A stretch of DNA of 64,000 nt from Toxoplasma gondii ME49 (GCF_000006565.2 NC_031472.1:2040227-2104226), one strand, 5' to 3'. Shown: positions 34,802-57,505, counted from the stretch's first letter. The notes: generated by a model not told the origin, from the letters alone. Translations and numbers: made by a program.

Positions 34802-37800
34802 ATGGCAGTGACACAAATGAAACACTATTCAATCTCGGAGCAGGACCGCTCAGACGGCTGCACTATTGCGAACACTGTAGTGAAGAGAAAAGCTGAATAA
34901 GTCAAAAGGTGGTTTCGGTTGAGTAAGCGGTCCTACCAAAGTTTCACCGCCTTCCGGGTTGTCGTCCGATCTGGCATTTTTGTCCTGTCTTTTTGAACGC
35001 ATTTCTTTTCGTCTGGTCTTCCTTTGCCCATCTGTCCCACAAGAAACGCTCTCTCTCCTCTCGGTCACACTCCCACCCCCGTTGTTTTGACCTTGTCCTG
35101 CCTTTCTCCTCGTTTGGAATCTTTTCACGTCTTCCTTGTTTGTTTTTTTCGCTCCCGTTCCCTCGTCCGTTTCGAGACACGTTGCTTACTGTTTCTTCTC
35201 CTCTTTCGCTTCTCAGGACCTGGAATGTGGCGAGTTTCGCCCGGCTCAAGATCTCAATACAGAAGCTGCAGCATCCCTTTGTCGCGTTTTCGGACCCGGG
35301 CTTGAACATGCTGAGGCGGGGCGCTTGGCGACAGTAAGCAGAAACAAAGGTTTTTCACTTTGAAGCGTGCATGCATGCAGCCACGTTCATGACTAGGACA
35401 ACCGATGTCACCTTCCAGTCTTTCCGTGTTGCAAGGGATACCAGTCCCGGCGTCGATTCGGTGCGCCTGCTCTATGAGGAGAAGGCACAACAACCTGTAG
35501 GTTTTTGAATGCGTCGAGCAGAGATACATACTGTATCGTTAATCCATTTCTCCTCACTGCTTCGGCGTCGTGTGCCAAAAATTCTCGTCCAGAAACCCAT
35601 GCTGACAATGGGGGTCGCGTCCATGTTTTCTGAGCCTCGCATATCCGTGCTGGTGTTGCATTCCAGATTTTCCATAGCAACGCAGGCTTTGATTTAAAGA
35701 TATATTGAGAAGCCTCGTACTTCCTCCCACAACTTCCAAAATGCAGTTTAAAAATTATTACAGGCGACTGAGGCCTCGAGGCCTGTGGAGACCGCCAGGA
35801 AGGGTCCATATGCTAACAGACTATTAATTCGGATACTCCTTCACTGAGTGGAAGACACCGCAAATCGAATCGAGACACTGCAATGCCGCGTTGCATGAAT
35901 CACTATTCCACAAGATTTACGTAATGACAGAGGCGTTTCACTTCAGTAAAACTGAACTGTCAGAACAAGTACATGTACCGGCTAAAGGATACACAGATTC
36001 GAGGGCGTTTGGTTCTTGGTGTTAAACGTAGTTGGTGCTGTCGCTTTGGGTGTGTTTCTCAGTTCACAATTCAAGCAGTCAATTCAGACGGAACGTTCAT
36101 GCGCTCGGGGGATGCGTCGTTCACGGTCTACGTGGACCCTGTCAAGGGATCTGCAGCTGAGCAAACTGGGATCCGGTGGAAAAACGAACCTGACGTCTGC
36201 GCTGAAGAAGACTACGACTCCGACGCGGAGAGACTCAATCAGTATCGCCCTCCTGCTAGCCGAGCGACACATCGAAGAAGAAAAGACACCCTCGACGGTT
36301 ACGTGTATAACCACGGAGACGGAACCTACACAGTACGCATGGTCAAGTGCACACGAGTGGAAAAAGGTGAAGGAATTGACGAAAAAGACAAGCTCCATAT
36401 CATGCCCTATCCTGCTTCACATCACCGCTCTCTGTCGCTCAGCACATCACGCGGTGCAGACAGTCAGTCCTTCGTGACGCCAGTGCCCCAGTTCTCCCTG
36501 ACCGGAAACCTGTACATGTGCATGCATACACGCAAACGAATGAATATGGGTATGTGTAAACATGCGTCTTTGCAGCGTTGTTTGCATCCGTGGGCAAGGC
36601 GTCGGTCCCCTGGCGTCCAGTTCAAACGTTCGAACGGCACAGAGTCGATCCAACTACGTTCCGGTGGTCTTTGGAAAAGCTCTCGTCTTTTTTCTTTTTG
36701 CTTGCACGAGCCAGTCTTTCTCTCGAAGGGTTGATGGTCAATCGCAGTCTCTGTTCAATTCACCGATCCTGGTGTGTTACTGCCTTCTTCGGAGATGGAC
36801 TACCATTGGGACAGACGCGTCTCTGGGGTGACGCCCTTTTTATTTCAAACAGCCTTTCTCCAAATCCAAACTTGGCGGTGGTTCTTGCATATCTCGCTCC
36901 AATCTCGTTTTGTTTTTGCCTTTTCATATGTCCTCAGAATCCTCTCCCACATCTTCTTTCCTGTGTCGCTTCTCGCAGTGATTCAACTTGGTCCTTTCTG
37001 CATGCGTTTTGCGTTCTCTGCCTGCACTCCCTTCCGCTTCGTGACAGCTCGGCTTTTCTTCGTTTTTCAGAAGTTTCGCTTTCTTTCACCACCTTCTCAG
37101 GTGCACTATTACTGCACGAGGGCGGCGCGTCACTCGATTTATGTTTATTTGAATGATCAGATTCTCGTTGGAGGTGAGGCAGAGACAGACGGTGGAAACA
37201 GCAAAGGGTGACAGAAACGGGGGTAGAACAACGAGAATAAAGCAGGCAGAGCACCAGAAGTGAATCAACCGAAAAGGTCCTCTAGAGGATCTGGGCATAT
37301 CCATGCTACAGTCAGCTTGTCCACTGCACAGAAAACCCACTGAAACTGAAACTTGGAATGTCCGTTGTTTCTGTGACGTCAGAGTTCAACCGTGCACAAT
37401 GCCTGATATCGAAAAGGAAGAAATAAAGCGGATGAAAGTCATGTGTACCGACGGTTCATCTTCTGTCTCCAGTTGCGACAGGCGAAGACAACACAGAATT
37501 CACCAGACTATTGGGTTCTCATTGGTGCCACGACTTTTCCCCCCAGAAGGCATGCATCGATTCACAGAAATAGAAACTGTCTGCACATATATAGATACAC
37601 GTACACACACACACACGCGGGTGACCCTTATTTCGATCTTTGTTATCTCGAAACATGTAGATCACAAGTGGTGTTTCGTGTTTTCTCGCTTCATGCTTGC
37701 TGCCTGCGTTTGTCTGTTCCTCTTTTGATCGAATCAGACTCGCCGTATCGCGTGAACGTCACACCAGGGTCGACAGATGGGGAGAACTGCGAGGCGTATG

Positions 37801-39180
37801 GAGACGGGACGACGTTCTTCGCTCTTGGGGGGGATTTTAGTGTAAGCGCAGTCTTTGTCACGGAACACACTCTCCGTTTAAGTACACCAGCAACTACATA
37901 CACTTATCTGCTTGTGTACATGTGCATATATGGTTACAATCGTTATATACATATATTGTCATATGGAGATATGGAGTACGCATGTCTAGCCTGTATTGAA
38001 TCCGCGTAGAAGTGTGTGTGGACGCGGGTTTTCTTTTGAATGTGACGAGTGATTCAGCTTTTTTCTAACTTTGAGTCGCAAGACATTTCTTTTGACGGTC
38101 TTAGGATGTTCATGAATTAGGAGGCGTGCATTGCTTTTCTGAGAAGCGCGGGGGAAATGTTGGCGGCACCGTCCAGCGGAGGCAAGGGAAGACATTTTTT
38201 CGTTTTTCTCCGTTTCAAACCTTTTGCCACGTTCTGAAGGTCTATGGACGAGTTTTTTCGTTTGCTTTTAGGAGATTGTGATCCAAGCCAAAGACGCGCA
38301 TGGGAACAAAGTGAAGACGTAAGTCTTCCGATTCAGTCAGAAATTCTCGTTTGCTGCGTTTTCCTCACTGCAGCGTGCTGTCTAACATCCGCACCCGTGA
38401 CGCGGTCGTGGCGACTCTGCCTTCCGAAACTTTTCCGTCTCCGTTTCGACTGCTTCACTGTTCATCTCTCCCCAGGAGGAGGGAAGGGATGAGGTGCTGT
38501 CAGTTCTCTCGCGGCCCCAGTCTGTGTTTTGCGTCCTTCTTGCTTGCTTTTCAGTGGAGGAGACAAGTTCACTGTCGCGGCGTCAGGAGCTGCCAAGATC
38601 GTTGAGATAACCGACATGAAGGACGGGACTGTACGTCGGGTTTGTGTCTTTTCTCTTTGCCTTGAGTGCAGATGCCTCCTGTGAGAACTGCCGTTTTCAC
38701 CTGTTCGCTGCTCGTTTTCCGTGTTTCTCTTCACTTCCACTTTCTGCATGGCCTTCCTCCGATTTCCTGATTTGTATTTTTTTGACTTCTTCGCCTCCAA
38801 GTATATTCAGTTATAAGAGGGCGCAACTCAAAACCTACGCGACTCCGGCGGTGCTGCGCCTAGCTCGAAATCAAGACATCTACACAAATGGAGCCAGCGA
38901 CACAACGTGTGGATCGACAGGTTGAACTGTCATCCGTCTGCTCTGTCCGCTTTTTGTGCTTCGGGATCTCGTTTGACTCCCTTGCTCACATGGGGAGAGC
39001 ACTGTAGATGTTTCTTACCATCTTGTGCAAAGAGAACTATGGAAACACTGTTGTGGGTGTGGGGGTACACACAGGCGATGAAGGACCGAGAAAGTCTCTT
39101 TTGCTTCAGCTTTAGGTGTTCCGGTCGTCCTCAAGGTCCAGTCTTTCGCTGATCCTCACGTAGTCAAGTACAAATATCTT

Positions 39181-39215
<35 letters not shown>

Positions 39216-41947
39216 ATACGTATGTATGTGTGTTTGTCTGCAAAGTTGTGACAGCCACTCGTGTATGTGAATTCGTATTGTGCATGCGTGTGCTGCTGTA
39301 ATGGTTGCAGTACTGGGTGAAGTACTACATCCCCCCAGGAGCAGAGAGACACTTCGTCGAAATCAGTAGTAAGCTATTCCTTTTTTATTCCACTGTTCGA
39401 AATGACTTTTCCCTCAGTTCTGCGGTCCTTCGATTTCCGACTTTTTTCAACTTTAGTTGTGCCCAGCCGTTCTCCGTTCCAGTCTTGCATTCCAGCTAGG
39501 TTGTCTGTGCTTCCCCCTATCCTTAAATCTGTCCTCTCGGTTTGTTCTTCCCTCTTTCGGTCCTTTATTCACTTTTTTCCTTGCGTCTTCTCTCGCCGCG
39601 ATCTGCGCCGATCTCTCGTTCTTCTCTGCCCTCGAGAAGCCGTTTCTGCTAAGGTCATATGCTTTCTCCTATCGATGCCTTGCTCTCAGTTCCCGTTTGT
39701 CTCTCTCTGCACTTCTCACCGGCTTCCCTTCTTCTGTAGCGCCCTGGCGCTCGAGCTTCACGTAGCCTACTCGCGTGTGGTCGAGAACATCGAGTGGGTT
39801 CAGAGTCTGCGGTTGAGTCGTTCGTCCTCACGGCCTGTCTCCGCTCTCGTTCTCTCTTTTTTCTGCACTTCACCATCACCTCTATTTCCAACGTTTTTCT
39901 TGTCCTTTTTGTTGTCATGTCGAATTTCAGTCTCCTACCACGGGCGTCCAATCAAAGGCTCTCCCTTTCGACCTCGGCCAGGCGGCCCACTTGAAGACGA
40001 ACCTCCTCCAGCGGTAGGTCTGATCCCAGTTTCCATCTTGCTTCTTTCATTCAACAGTGTTTGGAAAACTCTTATTTCCGTTTGTCGTTGACACCTCTGA
40101 AAGGTCACTTGTGTTGTTGCGGAGACAGTCTCCTTCCTGGGATCCGGACTGGAACTCCAGTCTTGAGATACAGACGACGAATGCGCATAGGAAGTCTGTT
40201 TACTGGAATAGACGAGATCGGCCATGACGGCACGTCACGTACAGATTGCAGGGGAAGGGGGTAATTGGAATATGCGAATTCGTAAAGGAGTTTGTTGTCT
40301 CCCCGGACATCCAGAAGACGTCTTTTTGCGAATGTGCCATTTCGAGAAAGGTTTGAAATCTTGGTCGCCGATAAATATCCTCAGAATTTATTTGTTCTGA
40401 GCGTCGGGAAAGAGACACATGTGGCTCTTGCCTTTTAGATTTTCTCCGCATCTGTTCTCCTCTTTTTGAATTGCAGCGCTTGTGCGACACCGTGAACGTG
40501 GCAAATCCGTCAGACAGTCTGATGACTTTGGCAGAGAAATGCCATCAGAAGTGGAGTCAGACGAAAAATCCTCCAGCCCTCTCTCCCTATCCACCTTTCC
40601 CCGCTTCAGAGGAGGCTGAGGCAATCCTGCAGAGAGCGAATCTCGACTACGATGCTGTCGTTGTACGCGCCTTCCTTTTTCCTTGCACCGGCTTAAAACT
40701 GGAAGCTCAGGAGAAGAAACAGAAAGAATCTTTTGAATTTAAACCTGATAAGACGACCACGTGCGAACGCGTTAAAAAAGTAACTCGACGGATGTCGTCG
40801 ATCTCGTCCAGCATGAAGGAAGACCTGAAGTCTAGAAATTACACTTTCTGTTGTTATCCAAACGCCGTTTTCGTCTCCTTCTCGGATCTTTCCGCAGTTG
40901 CGTTTCTCGTGGCAATCGCGCCAGAAACGACGATTTCAGAGGTCACCTCTTGTCTGTCATGGAGGAGGGGTGCGCGATTAGTGGCGATCGATTCGGACAC
41001 AGCCACGGTTGGAGAAAACTCGAAAACGCCCCGATGTTGTTGGGGAGAAGCTCGTTGGAGGACGGAGTCCGTCTTTCTTCGTTATTCGATTTGCAACTGA
41101 TGGCGTTTGCCTGTTCTCCGTTGTTACAGCCTTCCATTAGGATTGTCTCGTTTGTGATTTGTTTTCCAGATGGACACCACAGGCGAGCATCTGAGAGGTG
41201 AGGAATCCGTTCCGCCGAGCCTACCTGTTTTTTCTGTGTCTGTTTTATCGTTCGTCTAAGATGAGATCTGCCGGACCCGCGTTGAGATAAGTCGCGCTCA
41301 GTGGAGGAGGGATACCCTCGTCTCGGCCGAGATTGACGTTACCGGTGAAAGCAGCCTGTGCCGCGTGTGTTTGCCTACCTCCAGAAAACTGGTCATCCGT
41401 TGTTTCCGCGGCTTTTTACGGTTTCGAGTGGAGTGCATGTACAAGTCGATAGTCGGACGCCTCTGGCGTTGCTCTTGCGACCGGCTTTTGTGTGAATTTT
41501 TGTGGAGCGTAGATGCTGAGGCTCTGTCGAGTGACTTTGAAAATTCTCTGGGAGTGCTGGTTGCGAGTGTGTGTCCGCTTGCATTAGCCCTCTTTGAGAA
41601 CAAATCGGCATTGACTTCAGCAGGATTGCTTCGGTACGAATGCATGCAGTCAGAAGTCGATAACGAGCAAAGAGATGTCTGTGTGTGTGTGCGTGTTGCC
41701 CATTTCCCCAGAGACCACCAAGACCCTTGTACAGTATTCCCAAGATATCCTCAACCGTGACGTAAGACTCATCCGCGTAAAACGGATCGAACGGGGTTTG
41801 TGAATGTAAAACCAACATTTCCATGCTTTCCCCACGAACCGCCTTTCCAAAAAAAACGATAGTTAATGAACGAGAGTTCCCCACCTTTGGCGTCGAAACG
41901 TACGTCGTTTTTGTCCCACACGCTATATATATATATATATATATATA

Positions 41948-41985
<38 letters not shown>

Positions 41986-44900
41986 AGTTCTACTGCGCAT
42001 TTCTTGGCCGTCCGTTCAAGTGAAATACGTCGAGTGACTGGGGCGCCGGACGTGTTTCGGTGTTTTTTTCTTTTTTTGCATTGTGTATGTGACTGTCATT
42101 TGAGAGGGCACTTTCTCTGTCGAGTGTTGTACACGTTTGTTTTCGCCCCGTTGGAGAGACCGAAGGAATCAAGATTTCTTATCCAGAAAGCAGAGAAACT
42201 CTTTTGAGGGGAGAAATACGTAAGCCTGCAGCACCAAGTTAAACAGAACAGAATGGCGACAAAAGCCGAAGTGGAAGCGAGTAGAGGGAGGAACGCCTTG
42301 TTTGTTACTTTTCGTTTCGAGGAACAAAGCCACCACCAACGGCTCTGCGACGAGCATCGTGCATCAAAGAGGTTTACAGCGACGGGCAGAATGACGGACC
42401 ACCAGCAAACTCAGGTGCTTGTTAATGAAACCAAGACCTGTATCTCGTTGTATTTTTTCGTTGCAGAGCACAATCCAGTCGGTCTTGAAGAGCCTGAAGG
42501 CTCACGGCCACGTTGGAAATGTTTACGATGCCGTCGAAAAGGGTAACCGCGAACGGCTCAAGCAGTACCTCGATGTCATCGCACAAGTAAGACCAAGAAA
42601 CGCATGCAGTGTCCAGAAGAACTCAGTTTCCATGTCTGGTCTGAGACAGCAGTCCGCCTGTCAGATACCCAACCTTTCCTTAGACAAGTCCACATTTGCA
42701 TACAGGCTTTGCGCCCTCAAAAACACTTTATACGCATACGGATATACATGCATCTGAGTGTATATGTCTGTCAGTGCGTTTTCTCAGTGGACACTGTATC
42801 TGTATGCCTGTGTGTGCCTCTGCATCATTTTTCGCCTTGTCGCAGTTACAAGCAGAAATGGATGTAACGTACAAGTCGATCCACTACGGTGTGGTGGATT
42901 CTCTGCCGGTCGCTCTTGAGGTTGAAGACCCCTGTGAGATTCGCGAGATTCACTCAAAACGGCGCCAAGCACTTATCCAGGTAAGCCAAGAGGTGTATCA
43001 GGCCTCAGAAGGGAAGCTCGCCCTCCTGATCCGCGTCTTCAAAGGGGACTCCTAGGCTGCTGTACATTACCTTGGATGCACACACACGCATGGGAGTGCC
43101 ACGATTCTGTTTTTCGTTCTTCTGACAGCGGGGAACACCGAGAGAAATAGTGAACTGACTTGGCAGAACGTGGAGAGAGAAACTGAAGGCATCGGATATG
43201 AAAAACGCGTGACACGCACACACACACACATGGGTCATGTCGCTTTCGTACGGACAAGCGATCTCGGTTTTCTTCTCGCGCCGTCAGGGACATCGAAACT
43301 GTAGACGAGCAGGGAAATGTCCAAAAACAAGAACGAAGATCTCGTGGGCATCAAGTCAGCGTTCACTGGCTGTCGGGGGTTTTAGCAGACAGGACGGGGA
43401 TAAGAGAAAGAGACAGAGTGTCGATGAGCAGGAGTTGACGGGAAGCGTGTCAAATCAGAAAATGAGGACGCGAAATTTCTGTTACAGTTGAAGGAGCCAA
43501 GAAAAACAAAACGCGTGACGGGAGATGTTGATTCCGAGTGGAAATTAGAGAGTGACGTATTTGGCGGAAATGAACCGCGAGACAGTTACCTCGAGTGGAA
43601 GCGCCGGAAACATAGCTTAGGCTCCGTTTGTGTCTGTGGTTCCTCCATCGTCAAAGTTTTAATTTATGAAAAATACACCCTCACGCTCTGAAAAAAAATC
43701 CTCAACGCGTTTCTCCTTCCAAATAAAGTGTGAGATATCCCTCTCAAAACGATTTTTTCCGAGCCGTGCTTAGTCGCGCAACGAATGCAAATGCCTTTTT
43801 CTGCAGATCCACAAAAATCTGGAGAAGAAGGAAACAGAACTTCGACAACGCGAGGCGCGCTTCAAGGCGCAGAGACTCAAATTTGTCTCCGGAATGGCAG
43901 AAGAACTTGAGAGAAGGAGAGAAGCAGTCGACATGGAGAAAGCAGCTCTCAAAGAGAACACGCAATACATTCTCCACCTCACGCAACTCAGTCTGTGAGG
44001 CTCCAGAAAAAGTTTCCCCAGGGCCAGATAATAGATGTTTCCACCCAGATGGAGACTGCCAACACCTCTACATATATATATATATATATATATATGTATA
44101 TGGTTGTCTATCAGCCGTGTACACATCTGTGTATCAGCGTGGTATCATGTTGCTCTCTGTGTATAGAGGCATCGAATGGGCTCTGTTGGTGAAGTTTTCG
44201 CTTGCGCATGCGATTCAGTTGAAGTGCATTCACGACTAGCGCTGCGAGTGACAGACCTCTACAGCAGTTGCCGTGGCTATCCAACAATCGCTTGCTCCTC
44301 GCAGCAGTGTCCCTTGTTGTGTGTGTGGATGAACTGTGTTGTGTTGCCGCCTCAGAGTGCGTTGAGCTGTCCTCGCGTTCACACATTCCAGCTGCGTCTT
44401 TTATTTCTACATTTCCGTTTGCAGCAAGAAACACCTTCGCCGAGAGATGCTCATTGCATGCGAGCGGGAGCCTGTGGAGGCCTTCAAGTCGAAATTCTGG
44501 CAACGCGGTGAGTAAACGCATGCACCACTTTGGCCCAAGTGTCTGCATTCAAGGAGTGTTTTGCTTGCTTCACGCATAGAGAAATCGCCGTAAAAATCGT
44601 TAAGAAAAAACTGACTAGGTAATGTATTTCCTATCAAATATACGTAGAAAGAAATTTTCAAGTTATCACCGGCAATTTCAATTGAATCAAAGAAAAACGT
44701 GCGACGCGCTGACGTCAAAGTGTTAAACCTTCGCGTCAATATGGACGATCGCATGCAACTTTCACCGCAATGTAAAATAGTTTTGCTGGAGACAAAATGG
44801 AGCAAGTGTCTCGAGAGTTTGATGGGGTAGTTAAGTGGAAAAGCCGAGACAGGGGGAAAGGCGCGGCTAGCCTTTCTTACCCCCGTTACTGCAGCCTGTC

Positions 44901-46229
44901 TCGTTGTTCGTCTCAATCGGGCTTACACACAAGTGATGTTCACCGTGGTGTCTACGTAATTCTACAATTTCTTACTCATAAATATTTCCTTACATGTGTT
45001 GGACAGAAAAAACAAACTTACCTACATCCGAATATATACATGCATGCATACATGTATTCAAACATGCGTACAACTCCATACATGCATGCATACGTTCATA
45101 CATACACGTGCATGCACACATATACATACACATATGCTTGTATATTGTTTGGGGTCCGTGTACATGGAAGTCGTTTTGTTTAGGTGCATGTTCACGATAC
45201 TAGGGGTGAGATGCGATGCACTTTGTTTGCTTTTCACATCTGCGAGTTTGTGGCGTTTGTGCATCTGCTGTTCGTCAGACTTTAATCGGATGTTGGTCGA
45301 CACACCTGCGTTGTCGGAGGGCAAGGCGAAGGCGGGTGGCGGCGAAGGCGATGATAAAGACAAAGAGACTGTTGAAGAGTATCACCCTGCGCCGAGTATT
45401 CCTGATGACCCCAGTCGTCCTTCGATGTGGCTGCACAAGGGTGAATTCAACTCTGCGGGATCGACTGACTTCGGTGAGAACTGTACTTCAGTATTCTCTT
45501 TTCGTGGCTTCTTCCCTGGAGTTTTTGTCGCGTTTCGAGGCGAGAGACCCCAGACGAAAAGAAACTCAGCGCGGCTCTGCGAGAGGTGCCGCCGAGCGGG
45601 GTGTTGAAAGTCGCTTGAGCTCACTTAAGCAGGTGACTGTGGTTTTGGCGGACGGAGAGAAGCATAGAACCACTCAAAGCGGTAGAGTTCGTGATGCCCA
45701 AGAAGGTGGAAGTTTCCGTCGAGCGCATTTTCGCTCGCGTCGAAGAAAAGTTCTGTGCGGGTGGAGAGGAGATAAGGAAGGTCACTATGAGTGAATTCTG
45801 GAGAGAAAAATGCGAACTTAATTCCGTGTTCTTTGGCCCGATTTTTCTTCAGGCATCCCGAAAATCAAACATGATCCCAGTGCACGCCTTATTCGAGAAC
45901 GGCGCATGTATGGGGGAGGGAACCCTACGTTTGTGTCTTATTCTCTTGGCTCCTCCCCTCCACCGCCGAATTCCTCTGAGGTACCGAAGAAAGAAGAGGC
46001 TCCTGGAAAGAGACAGGCAGTTCAAGGGCATCGGGCTTCGCCGAGTGGATCAGAGAGCGACGCCGAAGAACGGCCGAAACAAAAAGATCTGAAAGAGGAA
46101 ACGGGAAGGGAACGCGTCGAGATGGAAGATCCAAGGTACCCTGGATTCCCCTTTGAAGACCTGCCAGACGAGCTCGCGATTCCCTACCCCAGGACACCAC
46201 CGCCTCCACCGCCCCCGCGGTATTTATAG
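34802..46229 (+). CDS. Filamin/ABP280-repeat protein with coiled coil
   Basis: Fifteen exons chain in consistent phase: 35217-35333, 36063-36332, 37101-37173, 37738-37841, 38272-38318, 38555-38630, 39311-39368, 39931-40013, 40477-40662, 42467-42586, 42846-42980, 43807-43994, 44425-44507, 45279-45473, 45853-46229 (2,112 nt, 703 codons). Two filamin-type immunoglobulin repeats are clear. The first runs from CRVFGPGLEHAEAGRLATF through DASFTVYVDP, NHGDGTYT and YLNDQILVGDSPYRVNV; it carries a charged insert of about 60 residues. The second has FSEIVIQAKDAHGNKV, FTVAASG, DMKDGTYWVKYYIPPG and GRPIKGSPFRPRPG. A helical segment with an ankyrin-like look (VYDAVEKGNRERLKQYLD), a long charged coiled coil (LEKKETELRQREARFKAQR) and a Pro-rich tail PPPPPPPRYL follow. 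Filamin repeats bind actin-linked or membrane partners, so a cytoskeletal scaffold is likely. The first coding exon is unresolved; 34802-34876 (MAVTQMKHYS..., phase 0 end) is only a candidate. Confidence 0.8.
39179..39231. repeat. (TA)n then TATG microsatellite in intron
   Basis: A TA run of about 30 bases followed by TATG/TACG units in the intron before exon 39311-39368 of the filamin-repeat gene. Confidence 0.85.
41924..41982. repeat. Long (TA)n microsatellite in intron
   Basis: Two pure TA runs separated by a single GC, together about 59 bases, in the large intron 40663-42466 of the filamin-repeat gene. This is the longest TA tract in the window. Confidence 0.9.
44071..44102. repeat. (TA)n microsatellite in intron
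   Basis: About 32 bases of TA repeat in the intron between exons 43807-43994 and 44425-44507 of the filamin-repeat gene. Confidence 0.85.
45036..45140. repeat. ATGC/ATAC purine-pyrimidine repeat in intron
   Basis: About 100 bases of irregular CATGCATA, CATACA and ACACATATA units in the intron before exon 45279-45473. The almost strict purine-pyrimidine alternation could adopt Z-DNA. Confidence 0.7.
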
Positions 46230-48361
46230 AACTGTCTGGGTTACTTTTCTGCCCAGTCAATGTACCGCTGTAACGTCTATGCGTCCTTCAGCTCCGTTTG
46301 CGCTTGCTTTCCTCATGCCGAATAAACAAAGCCAGAACCAGAGAAGAGCACACAGATGGAGAGAAACACTGTACTCGTACAAATGTGGATGGTTGGGAAG
46401 CGAGACAAGGCGAATCCTGCGATTTGACAAGTTTGTGTCAACAGCGAGAAGACGTGCACGTGGTTTTGTACAGAGGAAACTCGAAGAATGAAAGAGAGAA
46501 GGATGTGTGTGTCCAAGAAGGGCTTCCCAAGAGGCGGACAAGAGACTGGGAGAAAGAGGACTTTGAATGGAGAAAAAAATCGTTTTCATCAACGCATGGA
46601 CTGACGTACTTAACGCCTATGCATTTGCCGATGGTTCTCTGTTTTTTCTCCGTTTCCGGTTTCTGTGACTTCAGTCTTTCCCGTGCACTACTTCCGGGCT
46701 TCCTCCTCAGTTCTTGTTTCAAAACGCCGTCTTGTGTCACACAGTCTTTCGTTTTGTTGTTCGTTCTCTTGCGTTTTCCCTCCCTCCGTTCAGGCGGGTT
46801 CGCTTTTGTGGTTGCTCATCTCATTTTCACCATTTCACAGGGAATCTTCTGAGAGTGTACCTGCTTTTCACTGACCGATGCCTCGGGAATGCCCCCGAGT
46901 GAACTAAAGCAATGCAGTTAGCTGATAAAAGCAGTGGTCGCGATTCTTTCACACGCAAGACACACTGTAACTGCGTTGAGCGTGCGTCACAGGGAAAGAG
47001 CCAGTGCCTCTCCCTTTATTTCTGTAAACAAGCCTGTCCGTTTCCTGACGCGTGTGCGGTGGGTGTGAAAAGGGGCATTTCTCTGAGAAACCGATCTTGA
47101 CCAGTCACCGTTCATTTCCTATCCTCAGATGAGAACGACGGACTCCGTTCACCATTTCACGAGAACGCTACGTGCCGAGAACTCACAGCTTCCACACCGC
47201 TTACTGCGTCTTGTGTTTCACTGTAAACCCACGGAAAATGCCTGCTTTGCCGTTCCTTCTAGCCAGTTCCAGCGGCGCGTTATTCACCAGTAAACATACT
47301 TCTGCCCCTCGGTTGGATTTCAAACCGGAGGGGCGAACATTAAACCCACACCCAAGCACTCCAGACCTTGTGGTCAGGGTCTCCACCCGCTAAAAGCGAC
47401 TATCTACATTCGACTGAATCTTTTGAAACGGAAAAGCTCTGGCCATTCAAACCACTGTTCTCAGGGATCTACGGCTCATTTTCTTGACTTTCCGTACCTC
47501 TCGGGAAGCAGAAACGAACGACCCTTCACTGGTGTGTACAGGCACTACATGCTCATCTTCGCTCCCATAACATTTAGTGCTGTACCTTAAAAATGTATTT
47601 CGTTTGGGTTATGACAGAAAAGCAAGCTTTATCGTTATTGGTACCTCATACAAGATGCATGATGCTTTCTATTCATGAGCGAGCATATGTACATCTGTGC
47701 CGTCTGGAGTGAAAAGGTAAGTAATCGGTTTCAACATCGAAAATGGACGGTATTCCCATCACCTGCTTCATTTTGAAAACTGCATATAAAGGAACTCTTC
47801 CATTCTTTTGCGCTCGCAGAAAATCGAGAGTTCCTCTCTAGATGAACTCGCGGTGTTTTGTGGCAACGCAAAAACCGGCACACCTTGCAGAACGTTCACG
47901 TCCTTTTTGGCGTTGTCTCAGACTTCCGTAGCGGGTCTTGACCCAGGGAAATGCGCCACAGTCTAGTGAGCAATTGTCTCCTTTCTCTAGCAACCTCAAC
48001 GAATGTGAAGAAATAACGAATTGTTCTGATGTTTAGAAGGTCCGACGGAGAAGTGTTTTCTCTGGATGTCTTGCGTGTCCCGTGGCTGTCAACTCAGGAG
48101 ACGCAGCGAGCGGTTTTAACCTTTCTCTTGGAGGCTACATGTGTATTTGATCGTCTCTTCGAAGTCTCTACGTGCAAGTCGGCTTGCATGCATGCATGCA
48201 TACCGATACACAGTGATATACGTATCTCTTGCGGCCTACAGCACGCGCGTTCTGCACTTGCCAACAGAGTGCAGACGCATTCTCCGCGTCCAGATGTCTA
48301 TCTGCACAAGTGCCACGCGAAACCGTTTCGCCTTGATTCTGGAAAAAGCAGCAACACCCGT
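46230..48361. other. Convergent intergenic region (two 3' ends)
   Basis: About 2.1 kb between the stop of the filamin-repeat gene and the stop of the minus-strand phosphoglucomutase gene, so it should contain two 3' untranslated regions. No exon is supported. A (TGCA)n run lies at about 48184-48201. The AT content rises around 47560-47780, which may contain the polyadenylation regions, but no unique signal can be assigned. Confidence 0.5.

Positions 48362-57505
<9,144 letters not shown>

Noticed and set aside
41170..41197. A 28-bp exon-like element (TTTTCCAG ... GTGAGG) in the filamin-repeat gene
   Set aside because: Its inclusion would shift the reading frame of all downstream exons, whereas joining 40662 directly to 42467 keeps phase.
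48184..48201. (TGCA)n run as a possible transcription-factor site cluster
   Set aside because: It is a simple repeat in the 3' region of a gene; TGCATG words are abundant throughout this genome type, so it is not specific.
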